The notes beneath the pieces are model-generated. The model saw nothing but the letters and a program-made list of their open reading frames with translations. It did no database searches and was not told the DNA's origin. From an uncultured Clostridia bacterium (GTDB lineage Bacteria; Bacillota; Clostridia; Oscillospirales; Ruminococcaceae), in the NCBI GenBank assembly GCA_946183095.1, contig CAMHBE010000058.1:1-9474 (forward strand): DNA of 9,474 nt. Direction: 5' to 3'. A program made the position numbers and the translations under genes. Below are positions 1 to 7,123 of the stretch, piece after piece (positions within the stretch are counted from its first letter, which is position 1; every line of letters starts with the position of its first letter).

Positions 1-75
1 TCCAGAGCGCGTAGCTCTGGTCCCGGCTGGAAAGCCAGCGCGAACGCGCCGCTGCGCCTGTTTTCGGCGGCGATC
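1..75. repeat. GC-rich run of overlapping hairpins after fliJ
   Basis: This stretch directly follows the fliJ stop codon and is much richer in G and C than the other gaps. It holds a perfect 7-bp stem (CCAGAGC at 2-8 with GCTCTGG at 14-20, 5-nt loop), then GCTGG at 26-30 with CCAGC at 35-39 around a 4-nt loop, then GCGC at 38-41 with GCGC at 46-49 around GAAC, and CGCC at 55-58 with GGCG at 66-69. Alternative pairings such as CAGCG/CGCTG (36-40/50-54) overlap these. There is no T-run, so it is not a classical intrinsic terminator. A short palindromic (REP- or MITE-like) interspersed element is one reading. The window edge cuts it, and the next operon gene is not visible. Two minus-strand frames beginning within it stay open to the edge, but none has a convincing start. 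Confidence 0.45.
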
Positions 76-531
76 TCACTGGTTGGCGTGTGCTTTTCGC
101 CAGTCGGAGTTTGAGACGAACTCTTCGATGAACTGCTCGTTCTCTTTGAGTTCCGCTGCCTTGTATTCCTCTATCTGATGTTCTTCGAGTTTTTCGAGTT
201 TCGATACCTCTTTGGTCGCTTCGATAACGACGTTGAGCTGCTGCTCTATCTTTCGGTTCTGCATGAGTATCTGATGCCGCTTCATGTGCAGTTCCTGATG
301 TTTGGCATTGATATAACGCTTGTGAACGGATATGTCGTTGACGGTAGTCCCCTCCTCGTACATTTCCACAAGACGGCGGTTGAGCGCGGCAAGTTCCGCG
401 AGGATATCTTCAAGTTCGGCTTCGAGCCTTGCAAGGTCGGAACGCAGTTCCGCAAGCGTACCCTTTTCTGTATCGAGGGTCTGTTCGCGGAATTCTTTCA
501 GACGCTGCAAAGTAAATACGAATTTTTTCAA
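76..531 (-). CDS. fliJ: Flagellar export chaperone/stalk FliJ
   Basis: FliJ is the small coiled-coil stalk of the flagellar type III export ATPase. It inserts into the FliI hexamer and links it to the FlhA export gate. The 151-residue product starts MKKFVFTLQRLKEFRE, the typical FliJ opening. It is nearly all charged helix, with heptad-like stretches at about 20-60 and 75-135, and contains no membrane segment. Length fits the family (about 145-150). I chose the TTG at 531: AAAGGGGG (539-546) lies 7 nt upstream and the protein then begins at the family's usual KKF. The upstream in-frame GTG at 549 overlaps that ribosome site and has none of its own. The gene sits 24 bp behind fliI, so the two are surely co-transcribed. 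Assignment rests on shape and position, since FliJ sequences are poorly conserved. Confidence 0.88.
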   Translation of the reverse strand: MKKFVFTLQRLKEFREQTLDTEKGTLAELRSDLARLEAELEDILAELAALNRRLVEMYEEGTTVNDISVHKRYINAKHQELHMKRHQILMQNRKIEQQLNVVIEATKEVSKLEKLEEHQIEEYKAAELKENEQFIEEFVSNSDWRKAHANQ

Positions 532-555
532 ACAGATGCCCCCTTTCACACGTTA

Positions 556-1860
556 TCAGCTCACGGCTTCTTTAAGCAGACGGATAGTTTCGTTGAGCGA
601 AAAGCTCTCGTTCGTTTTCTGACACAGAAACGCGTTTATTTTGTCTATCTTTGCAATTGCTTCATCGAGCTTAGGATTCGTTCCCGATTTGTACGCGCCT
701 ATCGAAATAAGATCGACATTGGCGTTGTAAATCGACATCAGATTGCGCATCTTGCTCGCGGCATCTTTATGCGCTTCGTCACATATTATCGACATAAGTC
801 GCGATACGCTCGGAAGTATGTCGATAGCGGGATAGTGGTTCTGCGCCGCAATTTTTCGGGAAAGTATGATATGTCCGTCGATGATTCCGCGGACGGTATC
901 GGCTATCGGCTCGTTCGTATCGTCGCCCTCGACAAGCACCGCATATATGCCGGTGATGCTGCCCTTTTCAAAGCAGCCCGCTCGTTCGAGCAGTTTCGGC
1001 ATCTGCGCGTATATCGACGGTGTGTAACCTCTTGCGATAGGAGGTTCCCCGATAGACAGACCGACCTCGCGGTTCGCCATTGCAAAACGTGTGAGGTTAT
1101 CCATCATAAGAAGCACGTCTTTGCCTTGTGACATAAAATATTCGGCGACTGCTGTTGCCGTCATGGGACATTTGTATCGCATCATTGCAGGCTGGTCGGA
1201 AGTTGCGACAACTACCACCGAACGCGCCATTCCTTCTTCGCCGAGGTCGTTTTCGATGAACTCACGGACTTCTCTGCCACGCTCGCCCACCAGCGCGATA
1301 ACGTTGATGTCGGCTTTTACCTTGCGGGCGATCATGCCCATAAGCGTACTCTTTCCGACGCCGGAACCCGCGAAAATTCCGATACGCTGACCCTTGCCGA
1401 GTGTGAGCAGTCCGTCTATCGCCTTTACGCCGAGTTCTATCGGTTCCGAGATCTTGGGGCGGGTGAGGGGATTTGTCGGTTCGCCGGATATAGAGATGCT
1501 GCCGGTGTAGTTTATCTCGCCGCCGCCGTCTATCGGCTCGCCTATTGCGTTGATGATACGCCCGATCATTGCATCGCCGGTCTTTACGCGCAGCTTGTCT
1601 CCGGTGTTGTCAACGACGCTCCCGGGACCTACGCCCTCTATATCGGTGTAGGGCATCAGCAGGACTTTTTCTTCCTCGAAGCCTACGACTTCCGCATAGC
1701 TGAAGCTCTGCATATCTTTGGCGTATATCCTGCACACGTCACCGATGTTGCAGTCGGGACCCGTCGATTCGATGCTCATGCCGACTATCTTTTCGACCTT
1801 GCCCATGTAGCGGTACATATCGAACCCGCCGATCTCCGCTCTGAAACCTTTCAGATCCAT
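556..1860 (-). CDS. fliI: Flagellum-specific export ATPase FliI
   Basis: FliI is the cytoplasmic ATPase of the flagellar type III export apparatus, related to the beta subunit of F1-ATPase. It helps unload and unfold export substrates at the FlhA/FlhB gate. The 434-residue product has the N-terminal beta-barrel region (about 15-95) and the nucleotide-binding core. Walker A is GSGVGKST at 165-172. VGERGREV at 191-198 carries the catalytic glutamate E193. The Walker B strand DVLLMMD is at 248-254, and PAIDILPSVS at 344-353 is the alpha/beta ATPase signature. Nothing essential is missing and length is normal. The ATG at 1860 is preceded by AAGAGG about 5 nt upstream. It follows fliH after a 153-bp gap that holds a stem-loop, and precedes fliJ by 24 bp. 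Confidence 0.97.
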   Translation of the reverse strand: MDLKGFRAEIGGFDMYRYMGKVEKIVGMSIESTGPDCNIGDVCRIYAKDMQSFSYAEVVGFEEEKVLLMPYTDIEGVGPGSVVDNTGDKLRVKTGDAMIGRIINAIGEPIDGGGEINYTGSISISGEPTNPLTRPKISEPIELGVKAIDGLLTLGKGQRIGIFAGSGVGKSTLMGMIARKVKADINVIALVGERGREVREFIENDLGEEGMARSVVVVATSDQPAMMRYKCPMTATAVAEYFMSQGKDVLLMMDNLTRFAMANREVGLSIGEPPIARGYTPSIYAQMPKLLERAGCFEKGSITGIYAVLVEGDDTNEPIADTVRGIIDGHIILSRKIAAQNHYPAIDILPSVSRLMSIICDEAHKDAASKMRNLMSIYNANVDLISIGAYKSGTNPKLDEAIAKIDKINAFLCQKTNESFSLNETIRLLKEAVS

Positions 1861-1975
1861 AAAAACCTCTTATTGCTGTTATTTGAGATAGCTATATCTT
1901 TCTTTACGCCGTCGGTGATGAGAAAGAACAACATTACCATTATATGATTGCCGCAGTAATAATTCTTGATTTAAA

Positions 1976-2007
1976 ACTCTCCCCGCCGCAAGTTTTTTAC
2001 GACGGGG
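1976..2007 (-). terminator. Stem-loop after fliH, possible weak terminator or attenuator
   Basis: Just downstream of the fliH stop, the transcript can form an 8-bp stem from CCCCGTCG and CGGCGGGG with one G-U pair and an 11-nt loop (arms 2007-2000 and 1988-1981). It is followed by GAGAG and then only four U residues. The stem is strong, but the U-run is short and displaced, so full termination is unlikely. Partial termination, or protection of the upstream fliH message, are both possible. It lies inside the operon, in the 153-bp gap before fliI. In the same gap a perfect TATAAT hexamer occurs on the minus strand (1944-1939) without a recognisable -35 box. Confidence 0.35.
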
Positions 2008-2013
2008 CGATAA

Positions 2014-3204
2014 TTATGCGTTTTCTATCCGGCTTTCGATATCGTCGTCATCCTGCTCTCTGCCGGTCTTGTACACGACATCCGGGACTGCGGTATCATC
2101 ATCCGCCGCGCCGTCGGTCGGGAGCTGTTCGTTATCGGCATCATCGGAAGCCTTGCGCCTGCCGCGTTTAGGCTTTGCGGTATCGCGGTTCTCCTGAAGC
2201 ATATCGCCGATGCTCTTGTCGCGGTATTTGCCTTTGCCGAGCTGCTCCACCATTTTGAGCTGTGTCATGACGCTGGCATCGGTGATCTCCGCGCCGTCGT
2301 CTATCAGCAAAGTTCCTGCCGGCATATCTTCGAGTATCTCGATATCGACGTTGCTGCAATTCTTGAACACGTCTTTGAGGAGCTGTTCATCTATCTCGGC
2401 TTCTTCCGAAACATCGAGCTTCGAGAGCGTGATCTTGACAGTCTTGCTTGCCTTGTATTTCTTTCCCGCCTCGCGTATCATGCGGGTTATCAGTCCCTTT
2501 TCCTTCTGTCCGAGAACACCGAGGGTGATGCGGTTGCAGATATCGAAAATGGTATCAAAGAGCTGGCGTTCGTACTGCATCATGAGGTCGCTCTTGTCGG
2601 CTGTCACCTGTTCGGAAAGGTCTTTGAGTTCGACCAGCGTTTCCTTGCATTTTTTCAGCGCCTTGACGTACCCTTCATCGTAGCCTTTCTTCTCGCCTTC
2701 CTCGTATGCCTGCTGACGGGCTTCTTCGGTTTGCTTCTTTATTTCGGACTGTGCCTGTTTTTTTATCTGTTCGGCTTCTGTCCTTGCATCGAGAATGGTC
2801 TGCTGAGCCATTTGCTTTGTTTTTTCATAGACCTCGGTAGCCTTTTCTCTTGCACGCAGGACAAATTCCTCGGACTCTTTCTCGTATTTGTCACGGATAG
2901 CCTCGTATTCCGCAATGAGCTTCTCACGCTCTATGCGGGCTTCTTCGGCGGAAACACGGTTTGATGGATCGTCGTCGCCGCTGTTTGCTTCTTCTTCAAG
3001 ACGCCGCTTTTCTTCCGCTTCGGCTTCTGCGAGCATTTTCTGCACTGCGGCGCTTGCAATGGAATTGCGGTCATTCTTGAAAATGACTTCATCCACACGT
3101 TTGGGGCGTTTGCCGCGTATGGTCTTCATTACCGGCTCGTCGGTATCAAAGCTGCTCACATAGACGTAAGCGCCGACTCTGCCTTTTATAACGCCTCCCG
3201 GCAT
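2014..3204 (-). CDS. fliH: Flagellar assembly protein FliH, extended form
   Basis: FliH binds and restrains FliI and tethers it to the rotor C-ring; it is related to the stator stalk (b and delta subunits) of F-type ATPases. The 396-residue product has a basic N-terminus (about 1-40), a long charged helix (about 55-200), and a C-terminal FliH domain at about 205-325. Within the helix, G170, G174 and G178 form the GxxxGxxxG repeat typical of FliH. FliH proteins are usually around 230-270 residues, so this one is long. The excess is in the N-terminal coiled coil and in a disordered tail (about 330-396) holding KPKRGRRK and then runs of Asp. The ATG at 3204 has a strong AAAGGAGG ribosome site. 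It lies 63 bp after fliG, which supports the name despite weak sequence conservation. Confidence 0.88.
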   Translation of the reverse strand: MPGGVIKGRVGAYVYVSSFDTDEPVMKTIRGKRPKRVDEVIFKNDRNSIASAAVQKMLAEAEAEEKRRLEEEANSGDDDPSNRVSAEEARIEREKLIAEYEAIRDKYEKESEEFVLRAREKATEVYEKTKQMAQQTILDARTEAEQIKKQAQSEIKKQTEEARQQAYEEGEKKGYDEGYVKALKKCKETLVELKDLSEQVTADKSDLMMQYERQLFDTIFDICNRITLGVLGQKEKGLITRMIREAGKKYKASKTVKITLSKLDVSEEAEIDEQLLKDVFKNCSNVDIEILEDMPAGTLLIDDGAEITDASVMTQLKMVEQLGKGKYRDKSIGDMLQENRDTAKPKRGRRKASDDADNEQLPTDGAADDDTAVPDVVYKTGREQDDDDIESRIENA

Positions 3205-3227
3205 AACACCCCTCCTTTTACAAGATA

Positions 3228-3259
3228 GTGCGGGTGCAGACGAAAATGCACGTCCGCAC
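3228..3259 (-). other. Strong mRNA hairpin in the fliG-fliH gap
   Basis: GTGCGG (3228-3233) pairs with CCGCAC (3254-3259), and GTGCA (3234-3238) pairs with TGCAC (3247-3251). Together they form an 11-bp stem with a 2-nt bulge and an 8-nt loop. It begins 8 bases past the fliG stop codon and ends upstream of the fliH ribosome site. No U-run follows, so termination is not expected. A role in mRNA stability or in setting the FliG:FliH ratio is inference. Confidence 0.5.
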
Positions 3260-3267
3260 CGTGTTTA

Positions 3268-4302
3268 TTATGCGATGATCTCGTCCTCGCCGCCCTTGGA
3301 TATCGTGAGTTTGCCCTCGTCCTCAAGACGACGGATGATAGCAACGATACGCTGCTGAGCTTCTTCAACGTCACGCATACGGACATTATGCAGGTACTCG
3401 ACATCGGTCTGGGTGGATTCCTTGTTTCTCGAAGACATATTCGCGTAGATAACTTCCGCGACTTCGGGCGTGGAACCCTTGATAGCGACCGCAAGGTCTT
3501 TCGGATCGACCTCTGTGATGAACGCCTGTATGGACATGGAATCGAGGTTGACGATATCCTCGAAAACGAACATTCGGGAACGTATATCGTCCGCGAGTTT
3601 CGGGTCACGCAGGTTGAGTTCATCGAAGATGTATTTTTCTGTGCTTCTGTCCACCTTGTTGAGGACATCTGCGATGTAGTTGATACCGCCGACCTCCATG
3701 TTCTCGGTAGTCACGATGTTTGCGAACTTCTTTTCAAGTGTCGCTTCAAGGCTCTTTACGACATCCGGCGACGCGGATTCCATTTTGGCGATACGCTCAA
3801 CGACTTCTATGCGCATTTCTTTCGGAAGTTCCGCGAGTATAGCCGAAGCCTGATCGCTCCTCGCATACGAGAGTATGAGCGCGATAGTCTGGGGATGCTC
3901 GTTCTGAACTATCGCCAGCAGGTTTTTATAGTCAGCCTTGCGCACGAACGCGAAGGATTTGGATTTGAGCTGTTTTGTGATCTTATCGAACAGCGAGGAA
4001 GCCGCCTGCGGTCCGAATGCCTTTTCGAGTATCTCACGGGCATATTCCACACCGCCCTCGGAGATGACCTTTTGTGTAAGGCATACCTCGTAGAAGTCGT
4101 TGAGCACGTCAGTGACGACTTCCACAGGCCAGTAGTCCATTTTTGCTACTTCAAGCGTCAGTTTTTCTATCTCGTCATCGGAAAAGAACTTGAATACCTT
4201 TGAAGCGTTTTCCGAACCTATCGCCGAAATGACCATTGCAGCCTTCTGCATCATATTTATATCGGCGGCGCTCTGCGGTGCTGCCTGCTGCTGTTCAGCC
4301 AT
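3268..4302 (-). CDS. fliG: Flagellar motor switch protein FliG
   Basis: FliG is the rotor protein that binds FliF through its N-terminus and interacts with the MotA stator through its C-terminal domain, so it receives torque and takes part in switching. The 344-residue product has the N-terminal domain (about 16-105), the middle domain with the EHPQ motif at 135-138, and the C-terminal domain from about 215, including RMFVFEDI at 243-250. Length is normal. The torque-helix region at 253-266 reads LDSMSIQAFITEVD. Most FliG proteins have arginines at three of these positions (usually LDxRxIQRxxRExD as I recall it), whereas here they are M256, A260 and T263. R243, D254, E264 and D266 remain. The ATG has an AAAGGAG ribosome site. 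A 137-bp gap separates it from fliF. Confidence 0.96.
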   Translation of the reverse strand: MAEQQQAAPQSAADINMMQKAAMVISAIGSENASKVFKFFSDDEIEKLTLEVAKMDYWPVEVVTDVLNDFYEVCLTQKVISEGGVEYAREILEKAFGPQAASSLFDKITKQLKSKSFAFVRKADYKNLLAIVQNEHPQTIALILSYARSDQASAILAELPKEMRIEVVERIAKMESASPDVVKSLEATLEKKFANIVTTENMEVGGINYIADVLNKVDRSTEKYIFDELNLRDPKLADDIRSRMFVFEDIVNLDSMSIQAFITEVDPKDLAVAIKGSTPEVAEVIYANMSSRNKESTQTDVEYLHNVRMRDVEEAQQRIVAIIRRLEDEGKLTISKGGEDEIIA

Positions 4303-4439
4303 AACGATGATCTCCTTTCTTTAGAAGTGCCCTTTGGTATGTGAAGGAAAATTGGTGCAATATTACGGTTTCAGGGCGGTGCGAATGGGCGGCATGATGA
4401 TCTCAGAGGCGCCCGATCAACTCACGGAAGCTGCGGGCA

Positions 4440-6128
4440 TCAGCCGTCATCGCCCTTCATCCATGTACGGATGAGCTGTGCAACGATCTCCGGGTTGGAG
4501 GTGGAGAAGTCGCGGATCTCCTTCTTCAGAAGTGCGTCACGCGAAGCCTCGTTATCGTCGCCCGACAGGCTCTGGAGCTCGAAGTCGTAATCGTCTCCGC
4601 CATCCATTGATGATCTTCTTCTCATTTCTTCCTCGTCTTCTCCGCCGACCGATACGCTCGAAACGGACGCGTTGGACGCCGCGGCGAGTGCCGCAGCACG
4701 TCTCATCTTCACGCGCTTCTTGTTCGAGCCTGCCGCCAGCAGTGCTATGACAAGCAGTATTATCAGCAGTGCGCCCAGTGCGATGATGATGAATACCAGA
4801 GTTGTTCTGCCGCCCTGTACCACCACGGAGCCGTCGCCCGCGGCGCTGCCGGTTCTGTCGAGACTGAAGTTGGTAGCTCTGAACGTCACCTTTTCGGGTG
4901 ATGCACCTATCGCGTTTGCGATCAGTCTCTCCCAGCGCTCTTCATCAGCCTGCGAAACGTTTTCCGCATCCTCGTCAACGAGCACAGATGCCGAGATGTT
5001 GTCGTAGCTGTAGCCGTCCTTCTGTATCTGCTTTATCGCCTTGTTTACAAGATAATGTATGTCTCTCTGCGCTTCGTAGTAGAACTCGTCGCCGTCGCCG
5101 ATACGCAGTGTCGGGTAGTCCGGCGAGATGTCGGCGTCAATGGTAGTTCCCACAAGTCCGCCTTCCACGGCATTTCCGCCGCCTGCCGAAACATATTTCT
5201 CCTGATCGACCATACCGCCGCGGTTGCCCTCGGAATCTACGGAAGGAGTATATTCGGTGATCTCCGAGACTTCATCGTTGTAGTTGAGCTGAACATCGAC
5301 TGCCACGCGGTAATCCGTGAACGCGCCGTCGAACAGCTTGTCGAGCTTCTGATACAGTATATCGGAGAGCTCCTTCTGAAATTCCAGTCTTTTGTAGTAA
5401 AGTTCCGTCTCGTCCTGGTCATTCAGGTTCGCTTCGACTTTCTCCGTTGTCAGCAGCGCGCCTGTCGAATCGGTGACTGTGATGTTTTCTTCTTCCAGTC
5501 CGGGGACCGCAGTCCTGACCAGATGATAGATACCTTCGATCGTATCGACGTTCAGCGGGTGGTCGAGCGTGAGCACTACCGACGCGCCGGCTTCATCCTT
5601 TGTACGCGAGATGACGTAATCGTTCGTTTTCGGTATATTCAGCAGCACCAGAGCCGATTTCACGCCGTCGTATGTAGCAAGCGTCGCGCGCAGGTTCTCC
5701 TGTAACTGCTGTGTCTGCTTGACGCGCTTGTCGGACTCCGTGGAGAACATACTTACGCCGGTATCCCAGACGTTGTAGTTGAACGTTGACTTCGGATAAC
5801 CCTGCACCGCGAGCTGTGCCTTGAGCGTATCCACTCTGTCGGCGGGAACGAGTATCTCGCCGGTCGAGCTGTTGAATTTCACCTCATTCTCGCCGAGTCC
5901 GAGGTTATTCTGCAATACGCTGACGATCTCCGCCGTTTCCTCTGTGGATGCGCCGCTGTACAGCACGGCATATCGCGTTATCGAACTGAGGATCAGCACA
6001 ACGATGAGGGAAACGATGATGACTGCCGCGACCGATATTATGATGATGCGCGCGGTCTTGCTCAGACCCGTCCACCGCGTTTTGATCGTCGTTGTGACCT
6101 TTCCGAATATTTCTTTGACTTTATCCAT
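4440..6128 (-). CDS. fliF: Flagellar MS-ring protein FliF
   Basis: FliF forms the MS ring in the cytoplasmic membrane, the base on which the rotor, the export gate and the rod assemble. The 562-residue product has a short cytoplasmic N-terminus, a first membrane helix at about 27-49, ring-building motif domains over about 50-340, a second membrane helix at about 443-466, and a cytoplasmic tail. The tail ends in NPEIVAQLIRTWM (545-557), the conserved FliG-binding helix. Length and order match the family. The start is fixed at the ATG at 6128, because an in-frame TAA lies only a few bases upstream. No normal ribosome site stands at the usual distance; see the hairpin entry at 6129-6162. It is 96 bp behind fliE and 137 bp ahead of fliG. 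Confidence 0.97.
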   Translation of the reverse strand: MDKVKEIFGKVTTTIKTRWTGLSKTARIIIISVAAVIIVSLIVVLILSSITRYAVLYSGASTEETAEIVSVLQNNLGLGENEVKFNSSTGEILVPADRVDTLKAQLAVQGYPKSTFNYNVWDTGVSMFSTESDKRVKQTQQLQENLRATLATYDGVKSALVLLNIPKTNDYVISRTKDEAGASVVLTLDHPLNVDTIEGIYHLVRTAVPGLEEENITVTDSTGALLTTEKVEANLNDQDETELYYKRLEFQKELSDILYQKLDKLFDGAFTDYRVAVDVQLNYNDEVSEITEYTPSVDSEGNRGGMVDQEKYVSAGGGNAVEGGLVGTTIDADISPDYPTLRIGDGDEFYYEAQRDIHYLVNKAIKQIQKDGYSYDNISASVLVDEDAENVSQADEERWERLIANAIGASPEKVTFRATNFSLDRTGSAAGDGSVVVQGGRTTLVFIIIALGALLIILLVIALLAAGSNKKRVKMRRAAALAAASNASVSSVSVGGEDEEEMRRRSSMDGGDDYDFELQSLSGDDNEASRDALLKKEIRDFSTSNPEIVAQLIRTWMKGDDG

Positions 6129-6162
6129 ATTTTATCTGCCCCGGAGAGGGGCATCACTCCTT
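6129..6162 (-). promoter_or_regulatory. fliF ribosome site bridged by a hairpin
   Basis: The only good Shine-Dalgarno sequence before fliF is AAGGAG at 6162-6157, 28 nt from the ATG, which is too far for ordinary initiation. Between them TGCCCC and GGGGCA (arms 6153-6148 and 6142-6137, 5-nt loop) form a perfect 6-bp hairpin of 17 nt. If it folds, the effective spacing falls to about 11 nt. Bridging hairpins of this kind are known, for example at phage T4 gene 38. Alternatively the GGGG in the 3' arm acts as a weak ribosome site about 10 nt from the ATG. In that case the hairpin would repress translation. Confidence 0.5.
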
Positions 6163-6168
6163 CATTTC

Positions 6169-6192
6169 CGGTACAGCTTCTCGGCTGCACCG
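6169..6192 (-). other. mRNA hairpin in the fliE-fliF gap
   Basis: In the transcript CGGTGCAGC (6192-6184) pairs with GCTGTACCG (6177-6169) over nine base pairs, one of them G-U, around a 6-nt loop. No U-run follows. It lies between the fliE stop and the distant fliF ribosome site, immediately before the bridging hairpin. It could mark a processing or stability point between the small rod-adaptor message and the MS-ring message; that role is inference. Confidence 0.5.
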
Positions 6193-6224
6193 CCTCACTT
6201 ATGCGAGACAGCGTATCCCGCAGA

Positions 6225-6557
6225 TCATATACTCATTCTCATTATCTCGTTATATGCGTCAACGACTGCGTTTTTTATATTTACGAAGAGTTCCGTTGCA
6301 ACTTCGGCTTTTGCTATATTTATCTGTATCTGTTCGAGGTTATCGGTATCTCCGAGCATGAGGTTCGCCATATCCTCGCTTTTCTGTGCCTGGAGCTCGA
6401 CTGTCTGATCCCAGAGACCCGTGAGCACATCGACGAATGAAGCGCTGTCTTTTGTATCTTCCGCCGGTTCCGTTACCCTGAGCGGTGCGAGATCGCCGAA
6501 AACTCTGTCAACGGCTTCTATCGTGTGGATATTCGGCGACATGGGTATTATCTGCAT
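6225..6557 (-). CDS. fliE: Flagellar hook-basal body adaptor FliE
   Basis: FliE is the small export substrate that joins the FliF MS ring to the first rod proteins and is needed before other rod parts are exported. The 110-residue product shows the conserved C-terminal half: LGD at 68-70, an alpha-helix through about 73-95, and the signature AYNEIMRM at 101-108. No membrane segment or cleavable signal is seen, as expected for a protein exported by the flagellar route. The ATG has AAAGGA upstream and lies 19 bp behind flgC, so translation may be coupled. Length is normal (about 100-110). Confidence 0.95.
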   Translation of the reverse strand: MQIIPMSPNIHTIEAVDRVFGDLAPLRVTEPAEDTKDSASFVDVLTGLWDQTVELQAQKSEDMANLMLGDTDNLEQIQINIAKAEVATELFVNIKNAVVDAYNEIMRMSI

Positions 6558-6576
6558 TTTGACTTATCCTTTCTTA

Positions 6577-7083
6577 TCAGCTGCCCTTTCCGATAGTGAG
6601 CGCCTTGTTGGCGATGGACTTCATGCTGTTGAAGATCGTAAGGTTCGCGGTGTACGACTGTGTTGCCGCGAGCATATCTATCTGTTCTTCCGCGACATCG
6701 ACGTTTGGCAGGTAGTAGTAGCCGTCCTCGTCGGCATCGGGGTGCGTGGGGTCATATACCGGGGTAGGGGGCGTGGGGTCTTCCACGACCTCTGTGAGCA
6801 GAACGCCGTCAAGCTCCATGATACGGTCTCTGCCGGCAAGTCCGCGCAGTTCCGCGATACGCTGACCGAGCACGGTCCTGAACTCTATGGAGCTGTAGCT
6901 CACGTCATCTGCGCGCCTGAATGTTTTATTTTCGGTAAACACGACATTCTGCCTTACATAAGGTCCGCCCTCGGCAGTCCTCGTGGTGTCGGCATTTGCC
7001 ACGTTCTGTGCTATAACGTCCATTCTCGCACGCTCGGCGATCATTCCCGAAACGGCGATATCAAGGTTGCTCAAAAAAGCCAT
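6577..7083 (-). CDS. flgC: Flagellar basal-body rod protein FlgC
   Basis: FlgC is a proximal rod subunit, exported through the flagellar type III system and assembled on the FliE/MS-ring base. The 168-residue product begins with the rod-protein helix (about 3-30) and the motif QNVANADTTRT at 26-36, followed by GGPYVRQ. The C-terminal part carries GYYYLPNVDV (121-130) and the closing helix (about 131-163) shared by rod, hook and distal proteins. At 168 residues it is slightly longer than many FlgC proteins. The extra length includes a proline-rich segment at about 103-115 ahead of the DEDGYYY motif. An AAAGGA ribosome site precedes the ATG. It follows flgB by 40 bp. Confidence 0.96.
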   Translation of the reverse strand: MAFLSNLDIAVSGMIAERARMDVIAQNVANADTTRTAEGGPYVRQNVVFTENKTFRRADDVSYSSIEFRTVLGQRIAELRGLAGRDRIMELDGVLLTEVVEDPTPPTPVYDPTHPDADEDGYYYLPNVDVAEEQIDMLAATQSYTANLTIFNSMKSIANKALTIGKGS

Positions 7084-7123
7084 ATATGGATTCCTTTCAG
7101 AAAATATCGGTCTTTGTCATTCA

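Noticed and set aside
178..1131. A 317-codon open frame on the plus strand opposite fliI and fliJ
   Set aside because: It lies wholly antisense to two well-identified genes, has low-complexity content (rich in Phe, Arg and Cys) with no recognisable domain, and no ribosome site; it reflects codon bias of the true genes.
1851..1940. A 29-codon minus-strand frame (MVMLFFLITD...) overlapping the fliI start, possible leader peptide
   Set aside because: No ribosome site precedes it and its ATG overlaps the TATAAT hexamer; it has no feature beyond a short hydrophobic start.
3388..4203. A 271-codon open frame on the plus strand opposite fliG
   Set aside because: Antisense to fliG over its full length and without recognisable motifs or ribosome site.
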